This document shows positions 8,674-16,522 of a stretch of 64,000 nt of DNA, in pieces (the first letter of the stretch is position 1; each line of letters starts with the position of its first letter). The position numbers were made by a program, and so were the translations under genes. The notes under the pieces are model-generated. The model saw nothing but the letters and a program-made list of their open reading frames with translations. It was not told the origin of the DNA and did no database searches. The stretch is from Vibrio sp. UBA2441 (GTDB taxonomy: Bacteria; Pseudomonadota; Gammaproteobacteria; Enterobacterales; Vibrionaceae). The stretch covers positions 1 to 64,000 of the forward strand of contig DDQN01000003.1 of the NCBI GenBank assembly GCA_002342685.1. Reading direction: 5' to 3'.

Positions 8674-9552
8674 TTATACAAGGCCAGCATCATTTAACGC
8701 TTCTAGTACTGTTGGTTTTGCACTATCAGTCAATTCTGTTAGCGGTAAACGCAGACTACCATTAGCAATCAGACCCATTTTATGCGCCGCCCATTTTACT
8801 GGTATTGGGCTAGATTCTATAAACAAGTTTTTGTGTAATTTAGTTAAACGGTTATCGATTTCAGTCGCTTCTTCAAAGCGACCTTCTTTAGCCAACTTAA
8901 ACAACTTAGCCATATCTGCAGCAGCAATATTATTACTCACAGAAATCACACCATCACCACCTAAACGTACAAATTCTAACCCAGTTGCGTCATCTCCACT
9001 TAGTAAGACGAAACTTTCGTCACAAAGTTCACGATGAATTGCAACTCTTTCCAAATCACCGGTAGCATCTTTCAATGCAACGATTTTATCTATCTTTGAT
9101 AAACGAGCAACCGTCTCTGGTAATAAATCAACCACAGTACGACCGGGAACGTTATATAGAATTACTGGTACTTCACTCACTTCAGCGACCGCTTTGTAAT
9201 GCAAATATAAACCTTCCTGAGTAGGCTTATTGTAGTACGGTGTTACGCTTAAAATACCATCGATACCTGAATCATTTAGCAGACGGCTAAAGGTCACAGC
9301 TTCGTGCGTAGCATTCGCTCCTGTACCTGCAATGACCTTAATACGGCCAGCAGCAAACTCAACCACTTTATTCACGACCTTAACATGTTCTTCTACTGTC
9401 AGAGTTGCAGACTCACCAGTTGTACCAACAGCAACAATACCATCAGTACCGGACTCTACATGGAACTCTACCAGATTCTTAAGGCTATCATAATCAACTT
9501 CACCATCTGAGTTAAACGGTGTTAATAATGCGACAATACTTCCTGAAAACAT
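8674..9552 (-). CDS. dapA: 4-hydroxy-tetrahydrodipicolinate synthase
   Basis: Condenses pyruvate with aspartate semialdehyde, the first committed step of diaminopimelate and lysine synthesis, in the cytoplasm. The 292 residues form a TIM barrel. The Schiff-base lysine K161 is in VALKDATGD. The catalytic triad is T44 (VGTTGES), Y133 (LYNVPGR) and Y107 in TPYYNKP, and R138 binds the substrate. The GGGAGAG ribosome site is clear. It is followed by bamC through a weak hairpin, the same dapA-bamC pair as in E. coli. Confidence 0.97.
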   Translation of the reverse strand: MFSGSIVALLTPFNSDGEVDYDSLKNLVEFHVESGTDGIVAVGTTGESATLTVEEHVKVVNKVVEFAAGRIKVIAGTGANATHEAVTFSRLLNDSGIDGILSVTPYYNKPTQEGLYLHYKAVAEVSEVPVILYNVPGRTVVDLLPETVARLSKIDKIVALKDATGDLERVAIHRELCDESFVLLSGDDATGLEFVRLGGDGVISVSNNIAAADMAKLFKLAKEGRFEEATEIDNRLTKLHKNLFIESSPIPVKWAAHKMGLIANGSLRLPLTELTDSAKPTVLEALNDAGLV

Positions 9553-9873
9553 GTTTCTCTCCCTAAATTTACGCTTTCTGAATAGTAATGCATGAAACTC
9601 CGTAAAGACAAGGGATTAAATCCGCTTACTTGATACTAAATCAGGATTAATTGATATATATACCCAAGTGACCTCAAGATGCAAAACGCAGAACGTTATC
9701 TGAAGCAGAAATGGGACCGTTTATGAGCCCCCAAAAGGCGAGTTTTCAGTATATCCAAGTCTAGTTAATACAGTAGGAACTATACATCAATTATAAACGA
9801 GTATTCATGATGGTTATTTGTCCAATTAACTGTGCTAAAATTCAAAAGATAATACATAACAAAGTCAACAATC
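9553..9873. repeat. dapA-gcvR intergenic region with a mini-repeat
   Basis: A 321-bp divergent gap. TATACCCAAGTGACCTCAAG starts at 9659, and a related TATATCCAAGT lies at 9750-9760. The same words occur near 12335, 31579 and 29690, so this is a dispersed intergenic mini-repeat, perhaps related to ERIC ends. The promoters of dapA and gcvR must lie here, but I cannot place them confidently. Confidence 0.5.
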
Positions 9874-10416
9874 ATGGCTCAACACTTAGTCATTACCGCA
9901 GTAGGAGCTGATCGCCCAGGCATTAGCAATCAAGTCATTCATCTTGTCAGCTCTGCCGGGTGTAACATTATCGATAGCCGTATCGCCATTTTTGGCAACG
10001 AGTTTACGCTTATTATGTTGATATCCGGTAGTAAAAACAGCATTACCCGGGTCGAAACAACACTTCCATTACTTGGACAGGAACATGGCCTAATAACCAT
10101 GATGAAACGAACCCTACCCCATCAAGACCTTTCGCATAATTATCGGGTAGAAGTCTTTATTGAATCTGATGATAAGCAAGGTCTTACAGAGCAATTCACT
10201 CAATTTTTTGCAGATAGAGATATTGGACTTTCATCACTAAGTGCTCAAACCATCGATAAAAACAAAATTAATCGTGATTGTGATCAGTTCCATATATCCA
10301 TGCGAGCAACCGTAGACTCTGGACACAACCTTATGCAACTGCAAGAAGAGTTCAATGATTTGTGTGCTCAGCTTTCAGTGCAAGGTTCTCTCAATTTTAT
10401 TAAAAGCAGTCAATAA
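9874..10416 (+). CDS. gcvR: Glycine cleavage system repressor GcvR
   Basis: A 180-residue regulator with two tandem ACT domains (about 6-80 and 92-170) and no DNA-binding domain. In E. coli GcvR binds GcvA and blocks activation of the gcvTHP operon when glycine is scarce. The N-terminal ACT motif VGADRPGISNQVIHLVSSAG is well preserved. It is followed 32 bp later by bcp, as in E. coli, and is divergent from dapA. The function is assigned by homology; gcvA and gcvTHP are not in this window. Confidence 0.93.
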   Translation: MAQHLVITAVGADRPGISNQVIHLVSSAGCNIIDSRIAIFGNEFTLIMLISGSKNSITRVETTLPLLGQEHGLITMMKRTLPHQDLSHNYRVEVFIESDDKQGLTEQFTQFFADRDIGLSSLSAQTIDKNKINRDCDQFHISMRATVDSGHNLMQLQEEFNDLCAQLSVQGSLNFIKSSQ

Positions 10417-10448
10417 TTATAAACAGCCAATAAAGGAATAAAACCAAA

Positions 10449-10916
10449 ATGAATACATTGGTAGCTGGTGCAGTTGCACCTGACGTTACCCTTCTCGACC
10501 AAGAAGGTAATGAGGTAAAGATATCTGATTTTAAGGGCCGTAAAGTTCTATTTTACTTTTACCCAAAAGCAATGACTCCAGGTTGTACCGTTCAAGCACA
10601 AGGTTTAAGAGATAGTAAAGCTGAACTGGAAGCTCATAATGTTGTTGTGTTAGGCGTTAGTATTGACCCGGTTAAGCGTTTAGGTAAGTTTATAGAAAGA
10701 GACAACCTTAACTTCACATTGCTTTCAGATGAAGACCATTCAGCAGCTGAGCTATTTGGTGTCTGGGGTGAAAAGAAATTTATGGGTAAAGTTTATGATG
10801 GCCTACATCGTATTTCGTTTTTGATTGATGAGAATGGCGTTATTGAACACGTATTTAACAAATTCAAAACCAAAACTCACCATGAAGTTGTTTTAGACTA
10901 CTTGAATCAAGCTTAG
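10449..10916 (+). CDS. bcp: Thiol peroxidase Bcp (peroxiredoxin Q), one-cysteine form
   Basis: Cytoplasmic peroxiredoxin that reduces hydrogen peroxide and organic hydroperoxides, 155 residues. The peroxidatic Cys46 is in MTPGCTVQAQGLRD. The position five residues later, a resolving cysteine in E. coli (TVQACGLRD), is Gln51 here, and no other cysteine exists in the protein. It must therefore be resolved by an external thiol such as thioredoxin, glutaredoxin or glutathione. AAAGGAA is a good ribosome site. It is probably cotranscribed with gcvR. A long palindrome separates it from convergent perM. Confidence 0.95.
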   Translation: MNTLVAGAVAPDVTLLDQEGNEVKISDFKGRKVLFYFYPKAMTPGCTVQAQGLRDSKAELEAHNVVVLGVSIDPVKRLGKFIERDNLNFTLLSDEDHSAAELFGVWGEKKFMGKVYDGLHRISFLIDENGVIEHVFNKFKTKTHHEVVLDYLNQA

Positions 10917-10923
10917 TCGGCTT

Positions 10924-10967
10924 TTTCCCGCTTGCTCTATACCCATGGGTGTAGAGCAAGCGGGAAA
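10924..10967. terminator. 44-bp near-perfect palindrome between convergent bcp and perM
   Basis: Two 22-nt arms meet with no spacer and differ at one position; the left arm starts TTTCCCGCTTGCTC and the right arm ends GAGCAAGCGGGAAA. It lies between the bcp stop codon and the perM stop codon. Neither strand has a good T run after the stem, so it is an unusual terminator or an RNA-stabilising hairpin. Confidence 0.6.
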
Positions 10968-10970
10968 CAA

Positions 10971-12041
10971 TTAATCTGGTGCTATTTCTTTATGTTCTTG
11001 GTACTTAATCGCATTCCAAACCGCTTTTACCAAAGTGGCTAAAGGGATAGCAAAGAACACTCCCCAAAACCCCCACATCCCGCCAAACAGGAGTACGGCG
11101 CTGATGATAGCAACAGGATGAAGATTAACCGCTTCAGAAAACAGAACTGGTACCAACACATTCCCATCAAGCGCCTGAATAACCCCATATGACGCAAGCA
11201 GCCAGTAAAACTGAGGAGTGACGCCCCACTGGAATAAACCGACAATAGCAACAGGAACTGTTACCGCAGCTGCACCAATATAAGGAATGAGTACAGACAA
11301 ACCAACTGCAACACCAAGTAATGCTGAGTATCGTAAATCTAAAATAACGAAAGTAATATAACTGACGCCACCAACAATCAATATTTCCATCACTTTACCG
11401 CGAATATAATTGGAAATCTGTTGGTTCATTTCGCGCCATACTTTTGTGGCTAATTTTCGATTGCTAGGCAGCATCCCACTAAGTGTATCTAACATTTCTT
11501 CTTTATCTTTCAGCAAGAAAAAGACCAAAAGTGGCACCAATATCAGATACACCGCTATCGTCGCAATACTTACCAAAGATGCCAAAGACCCCTTAACAAC
11601 GCTTTCCCCTAAACCGATGACTTTATTCTTAGTATTACTGATCACAGATTCAACGATCTGAAGGTTAGCTAACTCCGGGTACTTAGACGGTAAGGTATCC
11701 AAAAACTCCTGTAACCCTGCATACATCGTAGGTATATCATTAATAAGATTACCAATTTGGTTCCAAATCGTTGGAATGAGACCAAAAAAAGCTAAGATCA
11801 TCAGACCAACAAATAAAAACAAAACAAAGACAACTGAGAGCGTTCGGGGTATTCCTGACTTTACCAGTTGTGTTACTGGCCACTCTAGTAGATAAGCCAA
11901 AACTATCGCCACCAACAAAGGGGCGAGTAGATGACCAAAGAAATAAATAATCACAAACCCGAACAGAAGAATAGCAACTAAACTCACTGCATTAGGATCA
12001 GAAAAACGTCTTTTATACCAACGGCTAACCATTTCAAACAT
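10971..12041 (-). CDS. perM: AI-2E family transporter, PerM
   Basis: A 356-residue polytopic inner-membrane protein of the AI-2 exporter (PerM/YdiK/TqsA) superfamily. It has paired hydrophobic helices at about 16-55 and 60-90, a hydrophilic middle of about 95-140, and four to five C-terminal helices. The family-type segment GLSVLIPYIGAAAVTVPVAI is present. Substrate unknown; E. coli PerM was annotated as a permease without proven cargo. The TusA-like gene upstream overlaps it by 8 bp, which implies translational coupling. The perM-bepA-yfgD neighbourhood matches E. coli. Confidence 0.9.
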   Translation of the reverse strand: MFEMVSRWYKRRFSDPNAVSLVAILLFGFVIIYFFGHLLAPLLVAIVLAYLLEWPVTQLVKSGIPRTLSVVFVLFLFVGLMILAFFGLIPTIWNQIGNLINDIPTMYAGLQEFLDTLPSKYPELANLQIVESVISNTKNKVIGLGESVVKGSLASLVSIATIAVYLILVPLLVFFLLKDKEEMLDTLSGMLPSNRKLATKVWREMNQQISNYIRGKVMEILIVGGVSYITFVILDLRYSALLGVAVGLSVLIPYIGAAAVTVPVAIVGLFQWGVTPQFYWLLASYGVIQALDGNVLVPVLFSEAVNLHPVAIISAVLLFGGMWGFWGVFFAIPLATLVKAVWNAIKYQEHKEIAPD

Positions 12042-12270
12042 CAGAACGGGTACTCATTTTATTTATTGTTAATATATAATCTTGCTCACTATCTTCCACT
12101 TGAACAGAAAAACCGTGGTTATCAAAATAACGAACCATATCCTTCAAAGAACTTAAATCCCTTATATGAATAAGCAGTTCACCCTGAGTCATCACTTTGC
12201 TCGCTCGCTTAGCCAACAATAATGCCATCGGACAACCTTCTTCACGTAAATCAAGAACATAAGGCTTCAT
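12034..12270 (-). CDS. TusA/YedF-like sulfurtransferase-fold protein
   Basis: A 78-residue protein of the TusA (SirA-like) fold. The family motif is Cys13 in REEGCPMALLLAK, the CPxx signature in which TusA itself has CPxP; here the fourth position is Ala. The start places Cys13 exactly where the catalytic Cys of this family sits. Sulfur relay to a partner is the known role of TusA, but the partner of this subfamily is unknown. Its 3' end overlaps perM by 8 bp. The pairing with a membrane transporter resembles other TusA-like genes beside permeases, which suggests but does not prove thiosulfate or sulfur chemistry. Confidence 0.8.
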   Translation of the reverse strand: MKPYVLDLREEGCPMALLLAKRASKVMTQGELLIHIRDLSSLKDMVRYFDNHGFSVQVEDSEQDYILTINKMSTRSDV

Positions 12271-12305
12271 TCTACACTTCGCAGATTACTATAGGATAAG
12301 TATTG

Positions 12306-12358
12306 TATACTCAAACCACGTAAAGATGCACACTTATACCCAAGTAAGCTCAAGATGC
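12306..12358. repeat. Dispersed mini-repeat copies upstream of bepA
   Basis: TATACTCAAA at 12306-12315 is followed by TATACCCAAGTAAGCTCAAG starting at 12335. These are the same words seen near 9659, 20366, 21942, 29705 and 31579. They lie in the 223-bp gap between the TusA-like gene and bepA. Confidence 0.5.
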
Positions 12359-12493
12359 CCGTTTTAGAACGACATCAATGTGTTCAATTAAAGTAGATAT
12401 CCATTTCAGCGAAAGTCATTTGAGTAAAATGTCGAAACCATATAGATTATTTACTGTCATAGCTAAAAAGCATCAAGAGTGAATCAATAAATA

Positions 12494-13945
12494 ATGTTCA
12501 AAAAAACGCGTTCTCTAATGGCTCTACTTATTTCAACATCGCTTATATCCCCAGCGATAGCAAATAACAATATTGATTTACCCGATATTGGTACAGCTGC
12601 AGCAGGAACTCTTACCATTGATCAAGAGCTGATTTATGGTGACGCCTACATGCGAATGCTTCGGGCAGGGAAACCTATCATCAACGACCCTGTACTTAAC
12701 GAGTACATCACTAATCTGGGCCATCGCCTAGTGGTCAACGCTAATGATGTAAAAACCCCATTCAACTTTTTTATGATCCAAGATCGCGCTATTAATGCTT
12801 TTGCATTTTTTGGTGGTTATGTAGCATTACACTCTGGTTTGTTTTTACACGCCAATAGTGAAAGTGAACTGGCCTCAGTAATGTCCCATGAAATTGCACA
12901 TGTGACCCAGCGTCATTTAGCCAGAAGCATGGAGGATCAGGCAAGACGTTCTCCAGCAACTATCGCTGCCATTGCCGGTTCTTTACTGCTAGCAATCGCA
13001 GCTCCCGAAGCGGGTATTGCTGCGATAACAGCCACAACAGCCGGAACCATGCAAAGTCAGATAAACTATACCCGAAGTAATGAAAAAGAAGCCGATAGAT
13101 TTGGGATTGTGACACTGGCAAAAGCAGGATTTGATGTACAAGCAATGCCACGATTTTTTGGCCGTTTAGCGGATGAATATCGCTATGCCAGTACACCACC
13201 ACCCATGCTGCTAACTCACCCACTCCCCCAGGACAGAATTTCCGACTCTCGGGCAAGAGCACAAAATTATCCACCACTTAAATTAGGTGCATCGATTGAA
13301 TATCACCTTGCTAAAGCAAGAGTTATTGCTAGATACGCCAAGATCCAGCCAGAAAACGCACTAGATTGGTTCGATAGAAAACTTAAAAAAATCACTAACG
13401 AGCTCAGACCAACCTACCAATATGGTCAGGCGCTGGTGTATCTGGATACTAAGCAATTAGATAAGGCAGAAACGCTACTGCTGGCATTATTAAAACAAGA
13501 CGCTTTAAATATTTTCTATCTTGATGCATTGTCCGATCTGTTTATCTACAAAAAGACACCTAATCAAGCTATCAAACTACTGGAAAATGCACTTAACAAA
13601 AAACCAAACAACCCTGTACTTACTATCAATTACGCTAATGCGCTTATTGAAGCAGAACAATATCAAAAAGCCATCAGTTTATTACAAAGATACTCGCATG
13701 AGCATCCAACAGATCTAAACGGTTGGAGATTATTGGCTGATTCAAACAGTAAATTAGGCAATACTGCAGAGAACTTAGCGGCCGAAGGGGAAATTTTTTC
13801 ATTACAAGCAAATTGGAATAAAGCTTTGCAAAATTTCACCCAAGCCAGCCAATTAGCAGACCTAGGCAGTTTAAAACAGGCAAGGTACGATGCAAGAATC
13901 GATCAGCTTATGGTTCAACGAGATCGTTTCTTATCACTACAATAA
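12494..13945 (+). CDS. bepA: Periplasmic metalloprotease/chaperone BepA
   Basis: M48-family zinc protease that assists LptD maturation and degrades misassembled outer-membrane proteins at the BAM complex. The 483 residues start with a Sec signal peptide (cleavage near SPAIA-N24). The zinc motif HEIAH is at 132-136, and the third ligand E199 is in NEKEADRFG. C-terminal TPR repeats run from about 300 to 470. The length agrees with E. coli BepA (487). It forms a group with the yfgD-type arsC, as in E. coli. Its targets LptD and BamA connect it to bamA and bamC in this window. Confidence 0.95.
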   Translation: MFKKTRSLMALLISTSLISPAIANNNIDLPDIGTAAAGTLTIDQELIYGDAYMRMLRAGKPIINDPVLNEYITNLGHRLVVNANDVKTPFNFFMIQDRAINAFAFFGGYVALHSGLFLHANSESELASVMSHEIAHVTQRHLARSMEDQARRSPATIAAIAGSLLLAIAAPEAGIAAITATTAGTMQSQINYTRSNEKEADRFGIVTLAKAGFDVQAMPRFFGRLADEYRYASTPPPMLLTHPLPQDRISDSRARAQNYPPLKLGASIEYHLAKARVIARYAKIQPENALDWFDRKLKKITNELRPTYQYGQALVYLDTKQLDKAETLLLALLKQDALNIFYLDALSDLFIYKKTPNQAIKLLENALNKKPNNPVLTINYANALIEAEQYQKAISLLQRYSHEHPTDLNGWRLLADSNSKLGNTAENLAAEGEIFSLQANWNKALQNFTQASQLADLGSLKQARYDARIDQLMVQRDRFLSLQ

Positions 13946-14030
13946 AAAATGTCAGTAATTCAATTAAATAGTTACTGGTAATGGTATCAATATGATCAAT
14001 CAGCATAGATTGAATAATCAGGAGAAAACC

Positions 14031-14381
14031 ATGGAAGTCGTGATTTATCACAACCCTAGATGCTCAAAAAGCCGCCAGACTCTTCAACTACTTGAAGATA
14101 AAGGCATAACACCTAACGTTATTAACTATCTTGAAGACGTTCCGACAGCAGATACTCTCAAAATTATATTTTCTCAACTCGGCTTAGGCAGTGTTAGGGA
14201 AATGATGCGAACCAAAGAATCTATCTATAAGGAACTCAACCTGGGGGATGACATATTAAGTGACGAACAGTTGTTTGACGCTATGTCGAAAAATCCAAAG
14301 TTGATTGAACGTCCCATTGTCGTTGCTAACCAAAAAGCGAAACTTGGTCGTCCACCTGAACAAGTTCTTGAACTATTCTAG
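14031..14381 (+). CDS. yfgD: ArsC-family arsenate reductase homologue (YfgD)
   Basis: A 116-residue glutaredoxin-linked ArsC family member. Catalytic Cys11 is in HNPRCSKSR, and the C-terminal RPIVVANQKAKLGRPPEQVL is the classical ArsC ending. I chose 14031, preceded by CAGGAG, over the ATG at 13992. It is a chromosomal ArsC copy beside bepA, as in E. coli, rather than part of an ars operon: no arsB, arsH or arsR is nearby. Arsenate reduction is therefore plausible but not proven. Confidence 0.88.
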   Translation: MEVVIYHNPRCSKSRQTLQLLEDKGITPNVINYLEDVPTADTLKIIFSQLGLGSVREMMRTKESIYKELNLGDDILSDEQLFDAMSKNPKLIERPIVVANQKAKLGRPPEQVLELF

Positions 14382-14393
14382 CTGGAGATAGAT

Positions 14394-14825
14394 ATGGAAG
14401 AACAGACGCTCCCTAAAACACGACAGTACCGCTATTTAGCGTTAATAGGATACCTGTCTCTTCTCAGCTGGGTAGCTTTATGGCAAATATTTATTTCGCC
14501 TCACCCACACATCAACCCAATAACCGCTGCTGTCGCGTGGTGTATACCGTTACTCTTCCCTCTAAGAGGTATTCTTACTGGTAAAGTTTACACCCACGCC
14601 TGGGCGAACTTTGTATTGATGCTCTACTTTTTGCACTCATTAACTATTTTATATGTGGACCAAGGAGAAAGGTGGCTGGCGCTTATAGAGCTGACACTAA
14701 CATGCGCTGCATTTGTTGGTAATATCCTATACACGAGAAATCGTGGCCGCGAACTAGGTTTGAAATTGCCGAAACTCTCGACAGTAGAAAAACAGGAAAA
14801 AACGAAATTTTCCGATAAAAAATAA
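14394..14825 (+). CDS. Inner-membrane protein, DUF2069
   Basis: A 143-residue protein with four predicted membrane helices (about 12-32, 41-59, 70-88 and 95-112) and a charged C-terminal tail. The motif RGILTGKVYTHAWANFVLML in the second half is characteristic of DUF2069. It starts 12 bp after arsC with a GGAG site, so the two are likely one transcript, which ends at the hairpin near 14890. In Shewanella and vibrios this gene commonly sits beside arsC-bepA. Function unknown. Confidence 0.8.
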   Translation: MEEQTLPKTRQYRYLALIGYLSLLSWVALWQIFISPHPHINPITAAVAWCIPLLFPLRGILTGKVYTHAWANFVLMLYFLHSLTILYVDQGERWLALIELTLTCAAFVGNILYTRNRGRELGLKLPKLSTVEKQEKTKFSDKK

Positions 14826-14875
14826 TATTTTGTTAATAACGCCTATTTGTTAGTAAAAAAGAGAGCAAAAAATTG

Positions 14876-14902
14876 AAAAGAGCCGCTGCGCGGCTCTTTT
14901 TT
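14876..14902 (+). terminator. Terminator between convergent DUF2069 and DUF2066 genes
   Basis: A GC-rich stem AGAGCCGC/GCGGCTCT with a 3-nt loop, flanked by AAAA on the left and TTTTTT on the right, so it can serve both strands. Confidence 0.88.
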
Positions 14903-14910
14903 AATCTCGT

Positions 14911-16200
14911 TTATTTAATCCATTCAAATACAATTGGTTTTTCAATTGGTTCAGCTTCAACTTGCTGCTTTGACCCCAGTGGCTGCGAATGTGATTGTTC
15001 TAGGTCAACAGAAGGACTCCAAGCCTCGGTAACAGCTTGAACTGACTCTACGATGGCTAAGGTATTATTTGTCCCTAACTCTGCCGTACTGCTGTATTCA
15101 GGAACCACCAATGAACCAGTATTGATACTATCTTCTAACGGTGGCGCTTCTTGTAACGGTGGAGCTTCTTGTAATGGAGGCACTTCAAAAATCTCACCAA
15201 CAAATTTCTGCACATGAGCATTTTGAACAACTTCGGCTTCAAACTCTTCTCTGGAGCTTAACAAATTAATTCTAATGGTAATTTCATCACCCACTATTTT
15301 AAGTACTGTAATGCTTGCTACTGAGTTTTCTTTTTCAAGCAGTGACTCTAAAGCAAAAAAATCATTCGCTGATGTAACATTAATAAACTGCGTAACAATC
15401 GTATCTGTAAGTTCACCCGTACTCTTTATTGAGCTTTTACTTGCATAAAAAGAGCTCACCTCATCAATTAATGCTTCAAGAGCCTGATGTGCATTACCAT
15501 TGGCGATGCCAGTCAGTGGTTCTTTATTCGACGCCAACATAAATTTCGGTTTTTCATCATATAACGTCCACCGAATATTAGTCCTGTTAGATGTTTTCTG
15601 AATTCTAACCACCAATACGGCATCTCCGGGGTATCTCTGACTAGCGACACTAATAGGATCGACAAAGCCTCCCCATAAGTCCGGAGCCGTAATTCCGGTA
15701 ACATCATCAATATCACCTACTGGTATTGTCACAGGTAGCCCACGAATATCTGCAAAATACTTTAGCTGATTCATGGCGCTTTCTCCGGATTGCTCCCACA
15801 GAATTTCTCTACCGTAACGAGACTCTTCGACCATCCATACCACTAAATTAGAACGGGTATCTACCCAATAAGGTAGATTTGCCTGCATTAATAAAGATTG
15901 AATTTGAGGTGGATTAAACACCATTTTGAGACTTTTCAGCCCAAATTGATCCCCATAGCTAATTTGGGACAAATATTGACCACTTTTTCGCAGAGCTTTA
16001 GTAATAACCGGATTTTCTAAAGCATTTTTATTCCCGGACGCTTTAACGATAACTTGCTGCAAGCCCATAGTTCTAGCTGCTTTCTCGGTGTCCGTATCAT
16101 TTTCATCCAACACCACTTCCGCACTGAAAACATCCACTTTTACTGATGCATAAATAGGTAAAGCAAGTAATCCGAGTAAAAGAATAGAGAGATGGCGCAT
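14911..16200 (-). CDS. Exported protein, DUF2066
   Basis: A 429-residue protein with a signal peptide (MRHLSILLLGLLALPIYASV) and an N-terminal DUF2066 region of about 20-230, including DENDTDTEKAARTMGLQQVI and LPYWVDTRSNLVVWMVEE. The family is common in gamma-proteobacteria beside uraA and purMN, and its role is unknown. The C-terminal third is low complexity and contains three in-register PPL(Q/E) units (PPLQEAPPLQEAPPLED, near 341-357) encoded by an 18-nt repeat at about 15148-15183. This stretch probably varies in length between strains. E. coli has hda near this position; no hda is found here. Confidence 0.8.
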   Translation of the reverse strand: MRHLSILLLGLLALPIYASVKVDVFSAEVVLDENDTDTEKAARTMGLQQVIVKASGNKNALENPVITKALRKSGQYLSQISYGDQFGLKSLKMVFNPPQIQSLLMQANLPYWVDTRSNLVVWMVEESRYGREILWEQSGESAMNQLKYFADIRGLPVTIPVGDIDDVTGITAPDLWGGFVDPISVASQRYPGDAVLVVRIQKTSNRTNIRWTLYDEKPKFMLASNKEPLTGIANGNAHQALEALIDEVSSFYASKSSIKSTGELTDTIVTQFINVTSANDFFALESLLEKENSVASITVLKIVGDEITIRINLLSSREEFEAEVVQNAHVQKFVGEIFEVPPLQEAPPLQEAPPLEDSINTGSLVVPEYSSTAELGTNNTLAIVESVQAVTEAWSPSVDLEQSHSQPLGSKQQVEAEPIEKPIVFEWIK

Positions 16201-16418
16201 ACTAACCCTAAAATATTGTTGATATTAATAGCGATGATAAGCAACTCTCGGGTGGGGAGCAAGGTGAACTCGATTAACTTATGCCAGAAATTCAACTGTT
16301 TCACCAGAATTTGAACATCAACACGATGAAATTAAAAATACCCCGAATAGATTAACTTTAAACATATCGTTCAGCATTCCCCCAAATGAATAATCATTCT
16401 TTCAATTACAGAAATAAA

Positions 16419-16434
16419 CGTGACACATATCACA
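16419..16434 (+). promoter_or_regulatory. CRP site upstream of uraA
   Basis: CGTGA-N6-TCACA matches the CRP consensus TGTGA-N6-TCACA at nine of ten positions. Its centre is about 62 bp upstream of the start inferred from the -10 hexamer TAAAAT at 16477-16482. That is the classical class I activation position. The -35 region is poor, as expected for an activator-dependent promoter. Confidence 0.65.
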
Positions 16435-16454
16435 CTATGTCAGGCCGAATTCTG

Positions 16455-16470
16455 AGGCAATCGATTACAT
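16455..16470 (+). promoter_or_regulatory. Possible PurR operator in the uraA promoter
   Basis: AGGCAATCGATTACAT matches the PurR consensus ACGCAAACGTTTGCGT at 11 of 16 positions, including the central CG, and covers the -35 region of uraA. It is weaker than the box at 18598 and could be chance. Confidence 0.3.
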
Positions 16471-16522
16471 TGGTGGTAAAATCCTGCGAATTTTGTTTAT
16501 CACTTTTTACGGGAATAGATTT

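Larger units (their letters stand above)
16201..16522. other. DUF2066-uraA divergent regulatory region
   Basis: A 322-bp gap with no ORF of note. It holds the CRP-like site at 16419-16434, a possible PurR box at 16455-16470 and a TGGTAAAAT-type -10 element at 16477-16482 for uraA. The DUF2066 promoter was not located. Confidence 0.5.

Noticed and set aside
12960..13277. A 105-codon minus-strand ORF inside bepA
   Set aside because: It is antisense to the conserved protease domain, and its product has no recognised features.
14031..14381. An arsenic-resistance operon at the yfgD-type arsC
   Set aside because: No arsR, arsB or arsA lies nearby. The gene sits in the conserved bepA neighbourhood of E. 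coli.
14382..16522. hda expected between uraA and bepA by E. coli synteny
   Set aside because: No AAA+ or DnaA-like ORF is present on either strand here. The space holds DUF2069 and DUF2066 genes, so hda must be elsewhere in this genome.
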